Part shown: positions 1 to 12,049 of the stretch, in pieces
How positions within the stretch are numbered: the first letter of the stretch is position 1
Layout of the letters: each line of letters begins with the position of its first letter
Made by a program: the position numbers and the translations under genes
Source: Haloactinospora alba
GTDB lineage: Bacteria > Actinomycetota > Actinomycetes > Streptosporangiales > Streptosporangiaceae
DNA: 64,000 nucleotides
Direction of reading: 5' to 3'
Assembly (NCBI RefSeq): GCF_006717075.1
Contig: NZ_VFQC01000001.1
Coordinates: forward strand, 1,287,501 to 1,351,500
Notes under the pieces: generated by a model
Databases searched by the model: none
Seen by the model: only the letters and a program-made list of their open reading frames with translations
What the model was told of the DNA's origin: nothing

Positions 1-2798
<2,798 letters not shown>

Positions 2799-2913
2799 AC
2801 CATGGATACATGGTTGTTCGCGCACACTATTTCACGGATTGCTGCTGCCTGTGGGTGGTGGTTGGTCCCTCATGAGTGTCCCCCCACGCGCGCGTGTGCG
2901 TGTGTGGGTGTGG

Positions 2914-3033
2914 GTTACGGCGGTGAGAGCGGAAGGGAAACACCCGGTGCCATTCCGAACCCGGTCGTTAAGCTTTCTTGCGCCGATGGTACTGCCCCTA
3001 TGGTGCGGGGTGGGAGAGTAGGTCACCGCCGGA
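2914..3033 (+). rRNA. rrf: 5S ribosomal RNA
   Basis: The sequence starts with GTTACGGCGG and ends with ACCGCCGGAC, so the ends form the terminal helix. The internal segment around 2953-2970 (CATTCCGAACCCGG) is the 5S loop B/C consensus. It lies about 115 nt after the 23S 3' end in the standard actinobacterial order 16S-23S-5S. The ends are accurate to one or two bases. Confidence 0.95.
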
Positions 3034-3041
3034 CATTCGTT

Positions 3042-3104
3042 GTGGGGTGTGGGTGTGGGGTGGAGACCCGGGTGGGTTTCCCTCACATCCACACCCCACT
3101 TTTT
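3042..3104 (+). terminator. rRNA operon terminator
   Basis: GTGGGGTGTGG near 3042-3053 pairs with CCACACCCCAC at 3089-3099, and TTTTT follows at 3100-3104. It sits 10 nt after the 5S gene and is a classic intrinsic terminator for the rRNA transcript. Confidence 0.85.
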
Positions 3105-3542
3105 ATGCTGTCAAAGAGATTGTGTCGACAACAGGGCTGGTTCGTGAGGAACCAAACAGCCGTGTGCCCTCTCGCCAGGGAAGACATACAATCGTATTCG
3201 TAACGGATGTAACCGAGCCACCAGGGTACAGGCGCGCGTTTGAGCACAGCCTGACGCGCCCGTACCAGGAAACACCTCGTCCGGACCCTAGATGTTGGGT
3301 AGGAGAATGCTCTAACGTCGCGTTCCGCTCCTGGACGCTCCTGGCTCTCCGCGTGCCACGGAACCCTGTCGGATGGCTTGCTCCGCAAAGCTCCGGGCGG
3401 GAAGAGCGTCCCTCGCGTTGCCGGAAACGGGGCGGGTGTGTGTCCGCTTGTCGTGACATGTTGGTGAGCCGCCTATCTTCCCGGAAAGGAGGAGGGGCGT
3501 TCCATCCCTTTGGATGGCTCAGAGACGGAGGCCCGGAAAACG
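3105..3542. other. Intergenic region before the TPR gene
   Basis: There are 438 bases without a convincing gene or tRNA. A short hairpin is visible near 3135-3161 (GGCTG/CAGCC arms enclosing GGTTC/GAACC), with no T-run. The region presumably holds the promoter of the downstream TPR gene, but no clear -35/-10 pair stands out. Confidence 0.5.
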
Positions 3543-4610
3543 ATGACTGATGAAAGCCGGCCGAAGGGACCACAGGGTTCTGGCAACCGTGGGCAAGGCG
3601 GCAGCGGTAAGAATGACCGTGCGAGGTCGGGCCAGAGCCGAGACGGGGGCAAACGCGGTGACCGAAAAAGTTCCGGTCAAAACGGACGCTCATCCGGCTC
3701 TGGCGACCGGCGTTCGGACAGCAAAGCCGGTGGCTCCGACAAGCGAAACCGTGATCCCCGCCAGGGGGACAAGGGGAAACCCGCCCAGCGGGGAGGGAAA
3801 ACTGCTGGCAGCCGTCCCGCCGCACAGACGGGGGAGTCCGCCCCGAAACTGCCGGACAGGATCACCGCGGATCAGCTCGATCGTGAGGTGCGCCGAGAGC
3901 TGGAAACCCTGCCACGTTCGCTGGCCGAAACCGTCGCTCGCCATCTTGTGATGGCCGGTGAACTTCTCGATGAGGATCCCGAAACCGCCTACGAGCACGC
4001 TACTTACGCGCGCCGTAAAGCATCCCGGGTCAGTGCCGTACGGGAAGCCTCAGGAGTAGCCGCTTACCGGGCCGGAAAATGGCAGGAGGCTCTGTCGGAC
4101 CTGCGTGCCGCGCGAAGGATGAGCGGCCAGAACAGTTTCCTGGCTCTTCTGGCTGACTGTGAACGCGGACTCGGGCGCCCGGAGCGTGCCCTCGAGTTCT
4201 GCGCCGACCCCCAGGCGCAACAGCTTGATGTAGCGGACAGGGTTGAGCTGCGGATCGTTGCTGCTGGAGCACGTACTGACCTCGGACAGTCGGAGGCAGC
4301 GCTCATAGAACTCCAGATCCCGGAACTCAAGGAGAGAAGAGCTCGCCCCTGGGTCGCGCGGTTGTTCTATGCTTACGCGGACGCTCTCCTGGCCGTCGGG
4401 CGGAATAAGGACGCTCGTGATTATTTCGCGCACGCTTCTGCTGTCGATCGTGAAGGCGTAACGGACGCCGACGAACGCTTGGCGGCGTTGGAAGGCCTCG
4501 AACTCGTTGACTCGGGAGACGGCTTGCTGTGGAGCGACGCGGAAGAGGACCCCGAAACCGGTGATTCGGATTCCGGGGAGGACGAAGCGTCGCCAGATGA
4601 GCGTTCCTGA
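3543..4610 (+). CDS. TPR-like protein, Rv1691 family
   Basis: The 355-residue protein has three parts. Residues 1 to about 105 are a low-complexity Gly/Lys/Arg/Ser-rich tail. Residues about 110-310 are helical, with TPR-like hairpins (for example around AYRAGKWQEALSDLRAARRM). The C-terminus is strongly acidic. It resembles the tetratricopeptide protein encoded between tyrS and the HAD phosphatase in actinobacteria (Rv1691 in M. tuberculosis); a scaffold or protein-interaction role is inferred only from the repeats. The ATG at 3543 is preferred because GGAGG lies 11 nt upstream. A TTG at 3510 is in frame but less likely. The basic N-terminus could bind nucleic acid, but this is untested. It is convergent with nhaA. 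Confidence 0.85.
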   Translation: MTDESRPKGPQGSGNRGQGGSGKNDRARSGQSRDGGKRGDRKSSGQNGRSSGSGDRRSDSKAGGSDKRNRDPRQGDKGKPAQRGGKTAGSRPAAQTGESAPKLPDRITADQLDREVRRELETLPRSLAETVARHLVMAGELLDEDPETAYEHATYARRKASRVSAVREASGVAAYRAGKWQEALSDLRAARRMSGQNSFLALLADCERGLGRPERALEFCADPQAQQLDVADRVELRIVAAGARTDLGQSEAALIELQIPELKERRARPWVARLFYAYADALLAVGRNKDARDYFAHASAVDREGVTDADERLAALEGLELVDSGDGLLWSDAEEDPETGDSDSGEDEASPDERS

Positions 4611-4624
4611 CGCTGCGCACGAAA

Positions 4625-4664
4625 AAAGGGGCGGCTTCCCGGTTCAAGGGGAAGCCGCCCCTTT
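4625..4664. terminator. Bidirectional terminator between the TPR gene and nhaA
   Basis: AAAGGGGCGGCTTCCC at 4625-4640 pairs with GGGAAGCCGCCCCTT at about 4648-4664 around an 8-nt loop. The A-run on the left and T-rich right side let it work on both strands between two convergent genes. Confidence 0.85.
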
Positions 4665-4677
4665 CTATGTGTGTAAC

Positions 4678-5925
4678 CTAGCTGTTTTCTGTCTCGTGTT
4701 CTGCCGTGGGCACACCGTGCCGCCGATAGTGTGCGCTTCGTTGCAGCAGGATGATGGTCGCCAGAATGGTTGCGGTGAACGACGCCAGAAGCACTCCGCC
4801 TTTCGCGTGCTCCAGCGTGGTGACCGCGTCACTGTAAGCCAACTCGGTGATCAGCAGAGATACGGTGAATCCGATTCCGGCGAGCATCGACATTCCACCG
4901 ATGTCGACCCAACTGAGAGTCGGGTTGAGTTCCGCGCGGGTAAGTTTGGTGGTGAGCCACGCCCCGCCGAGGATTCCCACGAGTTTACCGACGACCAAGC
5001 CCACCATCACGCCCAGGGCGACGCTATCCGCGAACATCGAACCGATACCGGAGAACACGACACCGGCCGACATCAGGGCGAAGATCGGCAGAGCGAGCGC
5101 GGAGGACCAGGGGCGCAGCATGTGTTCCGCGTGGTGGAGGGGGGACTCGTACTCGCCCTCGTTGATGTTGCTTCGCATGAGCATGCCCATGGCAACCCCC
5201 GCGATGGTGGCGTGAACCCCGCTCTCGTGCACAAGGACCCAGATAGCAACCGCGAGCGGTACGTAAACGACCCAGTTGGGGAGGGGAGAACGGTCCAGCG
5301 CCGCAGCGATCCCTCGTCCCTGTTGCAGGTAACCGAACACTCCCAACAGAACCAGGGCGATGAACAGCGGAAGGAACGACAGGTCCGCGGTGTAGAAGAC
5401 CGCGATCACCAGAATCGCACCGAGATCATCCACGATCGCCAGGGTCAGCAGGAAAGTGCGGAGGGCCGGCGGGAGGTGCCGGCCGACAAGAGCGAGAATG
5501 GCCAACGCGAAGGCGATGTCGGTGGCCATGGGAATGCCCCACCCGCTGAGTGCCTCGGGGCGGGCGGTGTTCAGACTGACGAAGAGTAGGGCAGGTACCA
5601 CCATTCCACCGATCGCGGCGACGATCGGAAGCATGGCACGCCGGGGATTACGTAGTTCCCCGTGTACGAACTCCTGTTTGAGCTCCGCACCGATGATGAA
5701 GAAGAAAACGGCGAGAAGTCCGTCGGCGGCCCACGTTTCGAGCGAGAGATCGAGGTGGAGGGAGGAAGGACCCACGGTGAAGTCACGGAGACTCTCGTAG
5801 ATTCCGGACAGTGGTGAGTTCGCCCAGAGGAGCGCGACAACGGCCGCCCCGATGAGGAGGAAACCGCTAACAGCGTCCTTGCGTAGCGTGTCGGCGATCG
5901 CATGCACACCAGTTTTTTTGACCAT
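4678..5925 (-). CDS. nhaA: Na+/H+ antiporter NhaA
   Basis: This 415-residue integral membrane protein exchanges Na+ (or Li+) for protons and serves sodium and pH homeostasis. About 11-12 hydrophobic segments are visible. Hallmark residues are present: D136 in MATDIAFALA and the D166-D167 pair in LAIVDDLGAILVIA, which correspond to the D133/D163/D164 ion-binding carboxylates of E. coli NhaA. The start at 5925 (MVKKTG) has GGGAG about 8 nt upstream; a longer frame reaching 6015 lacks a good ribosome-binding site. It is a single-gene unit facing the TPR gene. It is absent from the equivalent M. tuberculosis cluster, so it looks like a local insertion into conserved synteny. Confidence 0.95.
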   Translation of the reverse strand: MVKKTGVHAIADTLRKDAVSGFLLIGAAVVALLWANSPLSGIYESLRDFTVGPSSLHLDLSLETWAADGLLAVFFFIIGAELKQEFVHGELRNPRRAMLPIVAAIGGMVVPALLFVSLNTARPEALSGWGIPMATDIAFALAILALVGRHLPPALRTFLLTLAIVDDLGAILVIAVFYTADLSFLPLFIALVLLGVFGYLQQGRGIAAALDRSPLPNWVVYVPLAVAIWVLVHESGVHATIAGVAMGMLMRSNINEGEYESPLHHAEHMLRPWSSALALPIFALMSAGVVFSGIGSMFADSVALGVMVGLVVGKLVGILGGAWLTTKLTRAELNPTLSWVDIGGMSMLAGIGFTVSLLITELAYSDAVTTLEHAKGGVLLASFTATILATIILLQRSAHYRRHGVPTAEHETENS

Positions 5926-6492
5926 GCACCAGCTCCCGAGTCGTCCTTGGGGTTGTGTCACATCGCCGACCAGACTTCCCGGCACACCTAGCGGATTGTC
6001 GCAACACCGCCCCACCTACCCTGCCCGACACCACGCACACTGTCCAAATTGTTCCGGGCCGTCCGGTGTGGCGGAGCTCCGCCCAACAGCGGACTCCCTG
6101 ATCGTAGGAGACGCTAATCACACCTCGGAGGGCAGGGGGTGGGGTTATCACCTGAGCGTTCGTGGCGATCCGGGGAAGGCCTTCCGGTGTGTCCCCGACG
6201 GGGTAGGTGCGGCACTCTGCCGGGTCCCTCGGGAGCGTCGGGGCACGAGGGGTCACCATCCTTGCCGGGGAACTCCCCGAAGCGAGCGGGCGGGGATAGT
6301 GGCGCGGCCTCTCACTATCCACCGAAGACAACCTTCCCCGGGGTGGTGGTAGCAGGTGACGAAACAGCTGCCGGAGAGCGAGGACCGGGGCCGTAGGGCC
6401 GAAAACAGGGTTTCTGTTTCCATTCCGTTCCCCCGGAAGTCCGGAGTTCCGCGTGTCAGTGTTTCTGGCTGCGGGAAACAGGTTGCTGCGAT
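5926..6492. other. Intergenic region between nhaA and the MBL gene
   Basis: There are 567 bases with no recognised gene on either strand; the open frames here are short and lack family features. The region should contain the nhaA promoter (minus strand) and the 3' end of the hydrolase transcript. I see no riboswitch class that I recognise. Confidence 0.5.
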
Positions 6493-7482
6493 CTACGTTT
6501 CGCCCTGTTCTTTCCTCTGTTCCGCGGCCACCTGGTCCAGCCAGTGCCCGATTCCCGCCACATTGCTTTCCACCCCGCTGAGAACCTCCATGACCTCTGC
6601 TGCTTCGGTCGAAGCTTCTGGTGGGAGAGGACGGTAACGGGTGAGTACCTGGTCGCGGACCATTGCTATCGCATGGTCCAGGTCACCGGTGCTCGCGTGC
6701 GCGCTTTGTACTGTTTCAACCCAAAGGCGCAGTTCCTCTTCGGCGCGGTCAATGGTGTCATCCACAGTGGGAACAGCGCCGAAATGCGAGAACATGAGGC
6801 GTTGTGGTCCGATGTCGCGGAACAGTTGCAGGGAGGACAGAGCCGCGTCCAGATTGAAATCCGGGGGAGGGGTCGCGGGCCGGACGTCTTCCGTATGAGG
6901 GTTGTAGACACCCAGGGCATCACCCACATAGAGGTCGCCTGTACCGGAGTCCAGCAGTCCGACATGGTGTTTCGCGTGTCCCGGCGTGTAGTGGGACACG
7001 AGCTCGCGGCCGTTGCCCAGCTCGATCCGGCCCGTTTGGGAGACGGAACGGATCCGGGTGCTGTCGGTGGGCCGCATCTCACCGAACAGGACATCCAACC
7101 GGTCCCCCCAAACCTGGCGTGCACTGTGCATCAACCGTGTCGGATCGGCCAGGTGCCGGGCCCCGCGTTCGTGCACCACGACCTCGGCGTTGGGGAACAT
7201 CCGCGCCACTTCTCCGACACCGCCAGCGTGGTCGAGATGAATGTGTGTGACGACGATGGTGGCGAGGTCACGCGCGTCCACGCCGAGAGCAGCCAGCCTG
7301 TCCCGGAGCACCGGTGCTGAACCCGCGGTGCCGACCTCGACCACGCAGGGGTGTTCGGTCCGGATCAGGTAGCTGGAAGTGATCCCGGGATAGCCGGCCA
7401 TCCGGGTATCGATAGCGAAGACCTCGGCCCCCAACGGGACCACTCCTTCGGGGAACCCAGCCGAATCTGCCACGTCTTGCAC
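6493..7482 (-). CDS. Metallo-beta-lactamase-fold hydrolase
   Basis: This 329-residue MBL-fold enzyme has the metal-binding motif T-H80-I-H82-L-D84-H85. Further ligands are a His in HYTPGHAKHH, an Asp in LYVGDALG and a His in MFSHFGAVP, so two metal ions are expected. The C-terminal 90 residues are helical. The family covers thioesterases, glyoxalase II-like and lactonase enzymes, and the substrate cannot be read from sequence. The GTG start at 7482 has AAGGAGAG upstream at good spacing. It lies 133 bp downstream of the HAD gene on the same strand and might be cotranscribed with it. Confidence 0.88.
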   Translation of the reverse strand: MQDVADSAGFPEGVVPLGAEVFAIDTRMAGYPGITSSYLIRTEHPCVVEVGTAGSAPVLRDRLAALGVDARDLATIVVTHIHLDHAGGVGEVARMFPNAEVVVHERGARHLADPTRLMHSARQVWGDRLDVLFGEMRPTDSTRIRSVSQTGRIELGNGRELVSHYTPGHAKHHVGLLDSGTGDLYVGDALGVYNPHTEDVRPATPPPDFNLDAALSSLQLFRDIGPQRLMFSHFGAVPTVDDTIDRAEEELRLWVETVQSAHASTGDLDHAIAMVRDQVLTRYRPLPPEASTEAAEVMEVLSGVESNVAGIGHWLDQVAAEQRKEQGET

Positions 7483-7615
7483 GGTGTTCTCTCCTTTGCC
7501 TGCGGCTCCCGGCCGGTGCCAAATCTAGTGCACGGCGCTGGTTCCGGCCATGGGCCGGGCTGACGGCGTGCCCGAGAAGAACGAAAGGCCGCCTACGGGC
7601 CCCCGACGACTACGG

Positions 7616-8626
7616 TCAGTACCCCAGTCGGTGTAGCGCGGCGATAGTCTTGGGGCTGCCCACCCCTTCGCGCGCGGCCTCCCATACTGCCCCGCACAGA
7701 GCGCGGAGGGCATCCAGCCGTTCTCCGTTGCCGGTGAGTTCCACCTCGCCGCCCCGTACCGCGGCTGTCCAGCCACCACAGCGCATCCCGCCATCACCGT
7801 CGGGATACGTCGGGGGATGGGGCGTGTTGAGGCCGGTGAGGTCCGAAGCGAGGTAGGACGGCCGCGCGTGTTGTGGAGCATGGACCACGTCGGAGGGAGA
7901 GGTCACCCCGGAAAGCACGAGCAGACTCGCGGCTCCTCGCGCGTGTGCTCCCTCGATATCGGTGTCGAGGCGGTCTCCGACAACGATGGGGGAGACCGCT
8001 CCGGTCCGTTGCACCCCTTCCTCGTGGAGGGGAGGTTCCGGTTTTCCGGCGACGATGGGTTCCTTTCCCGTGGCGTGGGCGATGACTCGCGCCAATGAGC
8101 CGTTACCGGGCATGGCGCCCTCCGCGCCCGGAGCCGTCGCGTCGTTGTTGCTCGTCACGAAGAGAGCGCCGCGCGAGACGGCCCGCATCCCCTCACCGAG
8201 CAGGTCCGTACTCATGCGCGGGGAGTAGCCCTGTACGACTGCCACAGGGTGTTCGGCCGCGGCGGAGACCGGACGCAGCCCCTGGACGCGCAACGCGACC
8301 CGCACTCCGGTATCGCCGACGACCAGGACGGGAGAGCCGGCGGGGAACCGCTTGGCTACCAGCCGGGACGCGGCTTCGGCTGACGTCACCACCTCGTCGG
8401 CGACAGCTTCGATCCCCATGGCTGTGAGACGTTCGGCCGTCGCGGCGGGGGTCCGGGACGCGTTGTTCGTCACGAAAGCTATACGCATCCCGGCCCCACG
8501 CGCCGTGCGGACGGCTTCCGGCGCTTCGGGAACCGGCCGGGAACCGAGGTAAACCACCCCGTCGAGGTCGAGTAGAGCAGCGTCGTACGTGCTGTTGAGG
8601 GGGCGGTCGGAAGAGAGAAGAGCCAT
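7616..8626 (-). CDS. HAD-superfamily phosphatase (subclass IIA, Rv1692 type)
   Basis: The 336-residue protein has motif I D20-L-D22-G in LLDLDGVVYLG, motif II in FVTNNAS, and the C-terminal VVGDRLDTDIEGA motif. This is the NagD/phosphoglycolate-type IIA layout. M. tuberculosis Rv1692, at the same place in the cluster, is a glycerol-3-phosphate phosphatase, and that activity is a reasonable inference here. About 90 extra C-terminal residues follow the HAD core, as in other actinobacterial members. The gene is on the minus strand, opposite to tlyA, NAD kinase and recN, so the ancestral operon orientation is broken here. No clear SD precedes the ATG. Confidence 0.9.
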   Translation of the reverse strand: MALLSSDRPLNSTYDAALLDLDGVVYLGSRPVPEAPEAVRTARGAGMRIAFVTNNASRTPAATAERLTAMGIEAVADEVVTSAEAASRLVAKRFPAGSPVLVVGDTGVRVALRVQGLRPVSAAAEHPVAVVQGYSPRMSTDLLGEGMRAVSRGALFVTSNNDATAPGAEGAMPGNGSLARVIAHATGKEPIVAGKPEPPLHEEGVQRTGAVSPIVVGDRLDTDIEGAHARGAASLLVLSGVTSPSDVVHAPQHARPSYLASDLTGLNTPHPPTYPDGDGGMRCGGWTAAVRGGEVELTGNGERLDALRALCGAVWEAAREGVGSPKTIAALHRLGY

Positions 8627-8770
8627 GACTGTTCAGTAACGGTAGGCGGGAGTGAGAGGGTCGGGACCGGAACGGCACCGGAGCGTGGCTGTGGGTGGCG
8701 GAAGCCGAGATCCGGGAGACGGGTGTCTCGTTCGGCAGTGGTCCCTCGGGTACTCGGCGGCTCGGTGTTC

Positions 8771-9121
8771 TCAGATTAGCTTGCGCATCCGCATCAGGTC
8801 GGTGAAGCTGGCGTCGAGTCTCACACGCCCGGTGAGGACCGCCTTACGCGGGTCCAGCCTCTCCTCGGAAAGAGCGACCAGATCGGTACTGGAGACAGTG
8901 ATGCGGACCTGTGCGGGCGGGGAGGAAACCTCTGCGTCACGCGTGGTTGCCTCTGATATCCCTTGGCTGGTGAGCCGCATGTCGAAAACAACCTCCAGGT
9001 CGGGGACCGCGACGCTGATACTGCGTTCCACCAGATGTTTGCGGCGGCTGTGTTCGTCGAGTTCCGCCACTCTGCTGGAGAGGTTGCGGATCGCCGCCTC
9101 ACACTCTTCGATGCTGGTCAT
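8771..9121 (-). CDS. Small conserved protein, possibly SCP2-like
   Basis: A protein of about 116 residues begins MTSIEECEAAI; an ATG 12 nt upstream at 9133 is also possible. The N-terminal 40 residues are helical (AAIRNLSSRVAELDEHSR). The rest looks like the alpha/beta pattern of SCP2-type lipid-binding domains (SISVAVPDLEVVFDMRL, then VRITVSSTDLVALSEERLDP and a final FTDLMRMRKLI). The SCP2 link is tentative. It lies between the HAD gene (same strand) and the divergently transcribed coiled-coil gene at 9284. Function is unknown; lipid or sterol carrier activity is only a possibility. Confidence 0.7.
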   Translation of the reverse strand: MTSIEECEAAIRNLSSRVAELDEHSRRKHLVERSISVAVPDLEVVFDMRLTSQGISEATTRDAEVSSPPAQVRITVSSTDLVALSEERLDPRKAVLTGRVRLDASFTDLMRMRKLI

Positions 9122-9283
9122 AATGCCTATCATGCCTGATTCTGGTTCTCGTGGCAGGGCAAGGGCGACGTACCAGCCCGGTGGCTGACCGGTTTCCGCC
9201 GCAGGACCGTCCCGACACCGGTAGCGTTGGCACCGCTACCTGACTCGCAGTGACAGTGGTTGTTCGGCAAGGAGAATATAACG

Positions 9284-10189
9284 ATGGTCGTTGACGCGGT
9301 GCGCGCCTATGTTGATGCTGCCAGTGGTCTCACGGAGCTGACCCGCAAGCGCGCTGTGGCGGCGGCCAAAACACTGTTGAAGGAGAGGGAGAGCCACGGC
9401 ACCGGTGGGACGGACGCCGCTGCCTCCGAGGGGGAGCATCCGCCTTCTCCCCCCGGTGTGGGGCAGAGTATCCAGACCCTGGCCAACGATCTGCTCGAGA
9501 CCAGCAAAGCCAACCGGGACGCCCTGCTCCGTGTGGTGGAAGCCGAGGTCAACCGGGCTCTGTCCCGGGCTGACCTTGTGCGTCGCAGCGATTACGACCG
9601 TTTGGCACGCAGGGTGGCCGAGCTGGAGCGTCGGATGGCTACCCAGCGGTTCCACCAACGGAGCGGTGAGGCTCCCGGAGCCGAACCCGGTGCTGACCCG
9701 AACACCGCCTCTGTCGAACAGCCGGAGCAGACGTCACCAGAAACACCCGTTCCCGAGCTGGGAAGCTCCTCGGAAACGGCCCGGCAAACCTCGGAGCCGC
9801 GGGAGGACGTTTCCGAAGAAGAAACGACGACAGAGCACGCACAGGGAACCCCCGAGGCAGGAACGGACGGAGAGCGCCGTGCGCCGGAGGAAACACTGGA
9901 GGAGAAACCCAGTGAGAACGGTGATCCGGCCTCCTCGGGGATAACGGACGCCGATACCGGGAAGAAGCCTTCCAACAGCCAAGCGGGAAACAAGGCCAAA
10001 ACCGGCGGAGCCGCAGGGTCGCGGTCTGCGTCCAAAGCGGGAAACAAGCGGTCCGGAGGACGCGGAAAGAACGCTGGCTCGGTCTCGACCGCTGCCAACA
10101 CCCCCGCGGGGAACGTCACGGAGCCGGAGACGGCGCGGGGCAATGGTGCGCGGAGCGAGGGAAGGTCCGGTACGAACAAGCGGAAGTAG
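9284..10189 (+). CDS. Phasin-like coiled-coil protein with disordered tail
   Basis: The 301-residue protein has two helical parts near its N-terminus (residues about 1-37 and about 60-125, with AELERRMATQ as the end of the coiled coil). A tail of about 170 residues rich in Glu, Pro, Ser, Thr and Gly follows and becomes Lys/Ser/Gly-rich at the end. The helical part resembles the phasin-like proteins often annotated beside tlyA in actinobacteria. It has no catalytic motifs. The ATG at 9284 has AAGGAG 9 nt upstream. It probably forms a transcript with the small gene at 10221. A structural or granule-surface role is only suggested by the helical pattern. Confidence 0.8.
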   Translation: MVVDAVRAYVDAASGLTELTRKRAVAAAKTLLKERESHGTGGTDAAASEGEHPPSPPGVGQSIQTLANDLLETSKANRDALLRVVEAEVNRALSRADLVRRSDYDRLARRVAELERRMATQRFHQRSGEAPGAEPGADPNTASVEQPEQTSPETPVPELGSSSETARQTSEPREDVSEEETTTEHAQGTPEAGTDGERRAPEETLEEKPSENGDPASSGITDADTGKKPSNSQAGNKAKTGGAAGSRSASKAGNKRSGGRGKNAGSVSTAANTPAGNVTEPETARGNGARSEGRSGTNKRK

Positions 10190-10220
10190 GCACCGTCGTT
10201 CCGGAAAGGTGCGTGCAGAG

Positions 10221-10460
10221 GTGACGAACGCGGAAAACGGCGACGCGGATGCGCCCGGATTGGCCGAGCGGACGTTGCGCAGTGCGCGGGAACGGTTGGC
10301 GGCACTTGACGAGCTGCCGACAAGCGACCACGTTGCCGTATTCGACGAACTCCATCGTGAACTCTCCGGCGTTCTCGGGGTGCTGGACCGAGACGCCGAC
10401 ACCGGTACGGCACCTCCCGCTGGCTCCGGTGGTGTGAGCGGAAACGACAACGGCGGTTGA
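10221..10460 (+). CDS. Small conserved protein, Rv1693 family
   Basis: The 79-residue protein has the conserved core LDELPTSDHVAVFDELHRELSGVL, here split for reading as LDELPTSDHVAVFDEL followed by HRELSGVLGVLD. This matches the tiny protein found just upstream of tlyA in many actinobacteria (Rv1693). The GTG start at 10221 has GGAAAGG about 11 nt upstream; an in-frame GTG at 10209 has no room for an SD. It starts 31 nt after the coiled-coil gene. No function is known for the family. Confidence 0.78.
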   Translation: MTNAENGDADAPGLAERTLRSARERLAALDELPTSDHVAVFDELHRELSGVLGVLDRDADTGTAPPAGSGGVSGNDNGG

Positions 10461-11049
10461 GAGCGCGTCCCGCACGAACCTCCGCTGCTGGGAGACGCGC
10501 CCGTCGTGGTGCGGGAAGGACCCCCGGAGGGAAGGGGAGCAGCCGGAAGGCCCCGGCAGTGTGACAAGGCGGGCCAGGAGTGTCTCCTCCGCGCGTTCAC
10601 ACCATCCGAACCACAGCCGACGCTGTGCACGCGTGCGCGCCGCGCTGTCGTGGCGATGGAACCGGACACGGCCCGGACAACACCCGATGGCCGGGGCCAA
10701 CCGTACGGAGCTGGTACTCAGCGGGCAGAGGGACGAACCGGCTCCGTCATCCGTCGCTCCCTCCCCGAGGCAGGAACCGGGCGCGCTCCTTCCGGGGAGG
10801 GTTGCTGACGCCGTCGGGGCCACGAGGCCGTACCGTGGTCCAGGACGGATGGTGTCACGCACCCGGACGGGACCGTGCTAACCGGCCGTAGGGGGAACGC
10901 ACCGTTCACGCCGAGGGTGCGGAAGAGCCGTGCTGACGGCCGGTGGTCCCAGTGGCTCGTTGGCGACTCCTGCGTCCGGTGGGCAGTACACCAGGGATCC
11001 AACCCCCTCAGAGCGAAGACCAACGTCAGATAGGCGCATTCAGTCGACC
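10461..11049. other. Intergenic region before tlyA
   Basis: There are 589 bases in which several overlapping open frames exist in all directions, but none shows family features, a good ribosome-binding site or consistent codon-position bias. I regard it as non-coding. No riboswitch or repeat was recognised. Confidence 0.45.
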
Positions 11050-11850
11050 ATGGCCAAACGAAGCCGGCTCGATGCCGAACTCGTCCGTCGGGGGTACGCC
11101 CGATCCCGCGCGCACGCCGCTGAACTGATCGACAGCGGTCAGGTTCAGGTGGGAGCGATGCTGGCGGTGAAACCTGCCACCCAGGTGGGCACCGACCAGC
11201 CGATCGTGGTGCGCGTTCCGGACGAGGAACCGCCCTACGTGTCGCGCGGTGCGCACAAACTCCTCGGAGCGCTCGGGGCTTTCGGGATCGACCCGGAGGG
11301 AAGGCCGTGCCTCGACGCGGGAGCCTCCACCGGCGGATTCACCGACGTCCTGCTTCGGAGAGGCGCGGCGCACGTCATCGCGGTCGACGTCGGTTACGGA
11401 CAGCTGGCATGGCAGCTGCGCAATGATGACCGCGTTGCGGTGGTGGAACGGTGCAACATACGTGAACTCACCCCGGAACGGGTCGGGACCGTGGTCCCTG
11501 ACCTGGTGGTGGCGGACCTGTCCTTCATCTCGTTGACCCTGGTGCTTCCGCCGCTGGTGGAGTGCGCCACCGCGGACGCCGATTTCGTGCTGATGGTGAA
11601 GCCGCAGTTCGAGGTAGGCAAGGACCGGGTCGGTGCCGGGGGTGTGGTCCGTAGTACGGAGCTTCGCGGTCAAGCTGTTCGTTCGGTCGCGGGGAAAGCA
11701 GGGACCCTGGGGCTGGGGGTGGCCGACGCTGCGGCCAGCCCGCTTCCGGGTCCGTCGGGCAACGTCGAGTACTTCCTGTGGCTGCGTCGCGGGGCCGGTC
11801 CACTGGACGAGTCGCGTCTGCGGTCCACTCTCGGCGAGGGGCCCCAGTGA
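11050..11850 (+). CDS. tlyA: rRNA 2'-O-ribose methyltransferase TlyA
   Basis: The 266-residue protein has an N-terminal S4 RNA-binding domain (residues about 3-60) followed by an FtsJ/RrmJ-type Rossmann methyltransferase. SAM motif I is CLDAGASTGGFTDVLL; later blocks are VADLSFISL and LMVKPQFEVGK with the catalytic Lys. In mycobacteria TlyA methylates 16S C1409 and 23S C1920, and its loss gives capreomycin resistance. The ATG at 11050 is placed by alignment to the family start (MAKRSRLDAELV). No convincing SD is seen, so initiation may be weak or leaderless. It is followed 199 bp later by NAD kinase in the conserved order tlyA-nadK-recN. Confidence 0.95.
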   Translation: MAKRSRLDAELVRRGYARSRAHAAELIDSGQVQVGAMLAVKPATQVGTDQPIVVRVPDEEPPYVSRGAHKLLGALGAFGIDPEGRPCLDAGASTGGFTDVLLRRGAAHVIAVDVGYGQLAWQLRNDDRVAVVERCNIRELTPERVGTVVPDLVVADLSFISLTLVLPPLVECATADADFVLMVKPQFEVGKDRVGAGGVVRSTELRGQAVRSVAGKAGTLGLGVADAAASPLPGPSGNVEYFLWLRRGAGPLDESRLRSTLGEGPQ

Positions 11851-12049
11851 CACGGCGGCGGCCGGGGGCCGCCAGTTCCCGAAGAACCCCCCGGAAGCCC
11901 GGCACACTGTATGTGAACGAGGCGAGGGGCTTCGGGAGGGCGGCGGCGGCGATAACGTCGAAACGAGGCACCGTGTGCGCGGGTGGGTGGCCCGGACCGC
12001 AGAACAACGGTGCCTTCGGGACCGCCACGAGCGCGAGGAGTTTACTGCC

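Noticed and set aside
6120-6360. GC-rich structured stretch upstream of nhaA considered as a cation or c-di-AMP riboswitch
   Set aside because: No conserved blocks of a known class could be matched by eye; a covariance-model search would be needed to support it.
10506-10891. Three overlapping plus-strand open frames before tlyA
   Set aside because: No ribosome-binding site, no recognisable family, and all three frames are open at once, as expected from base composition.
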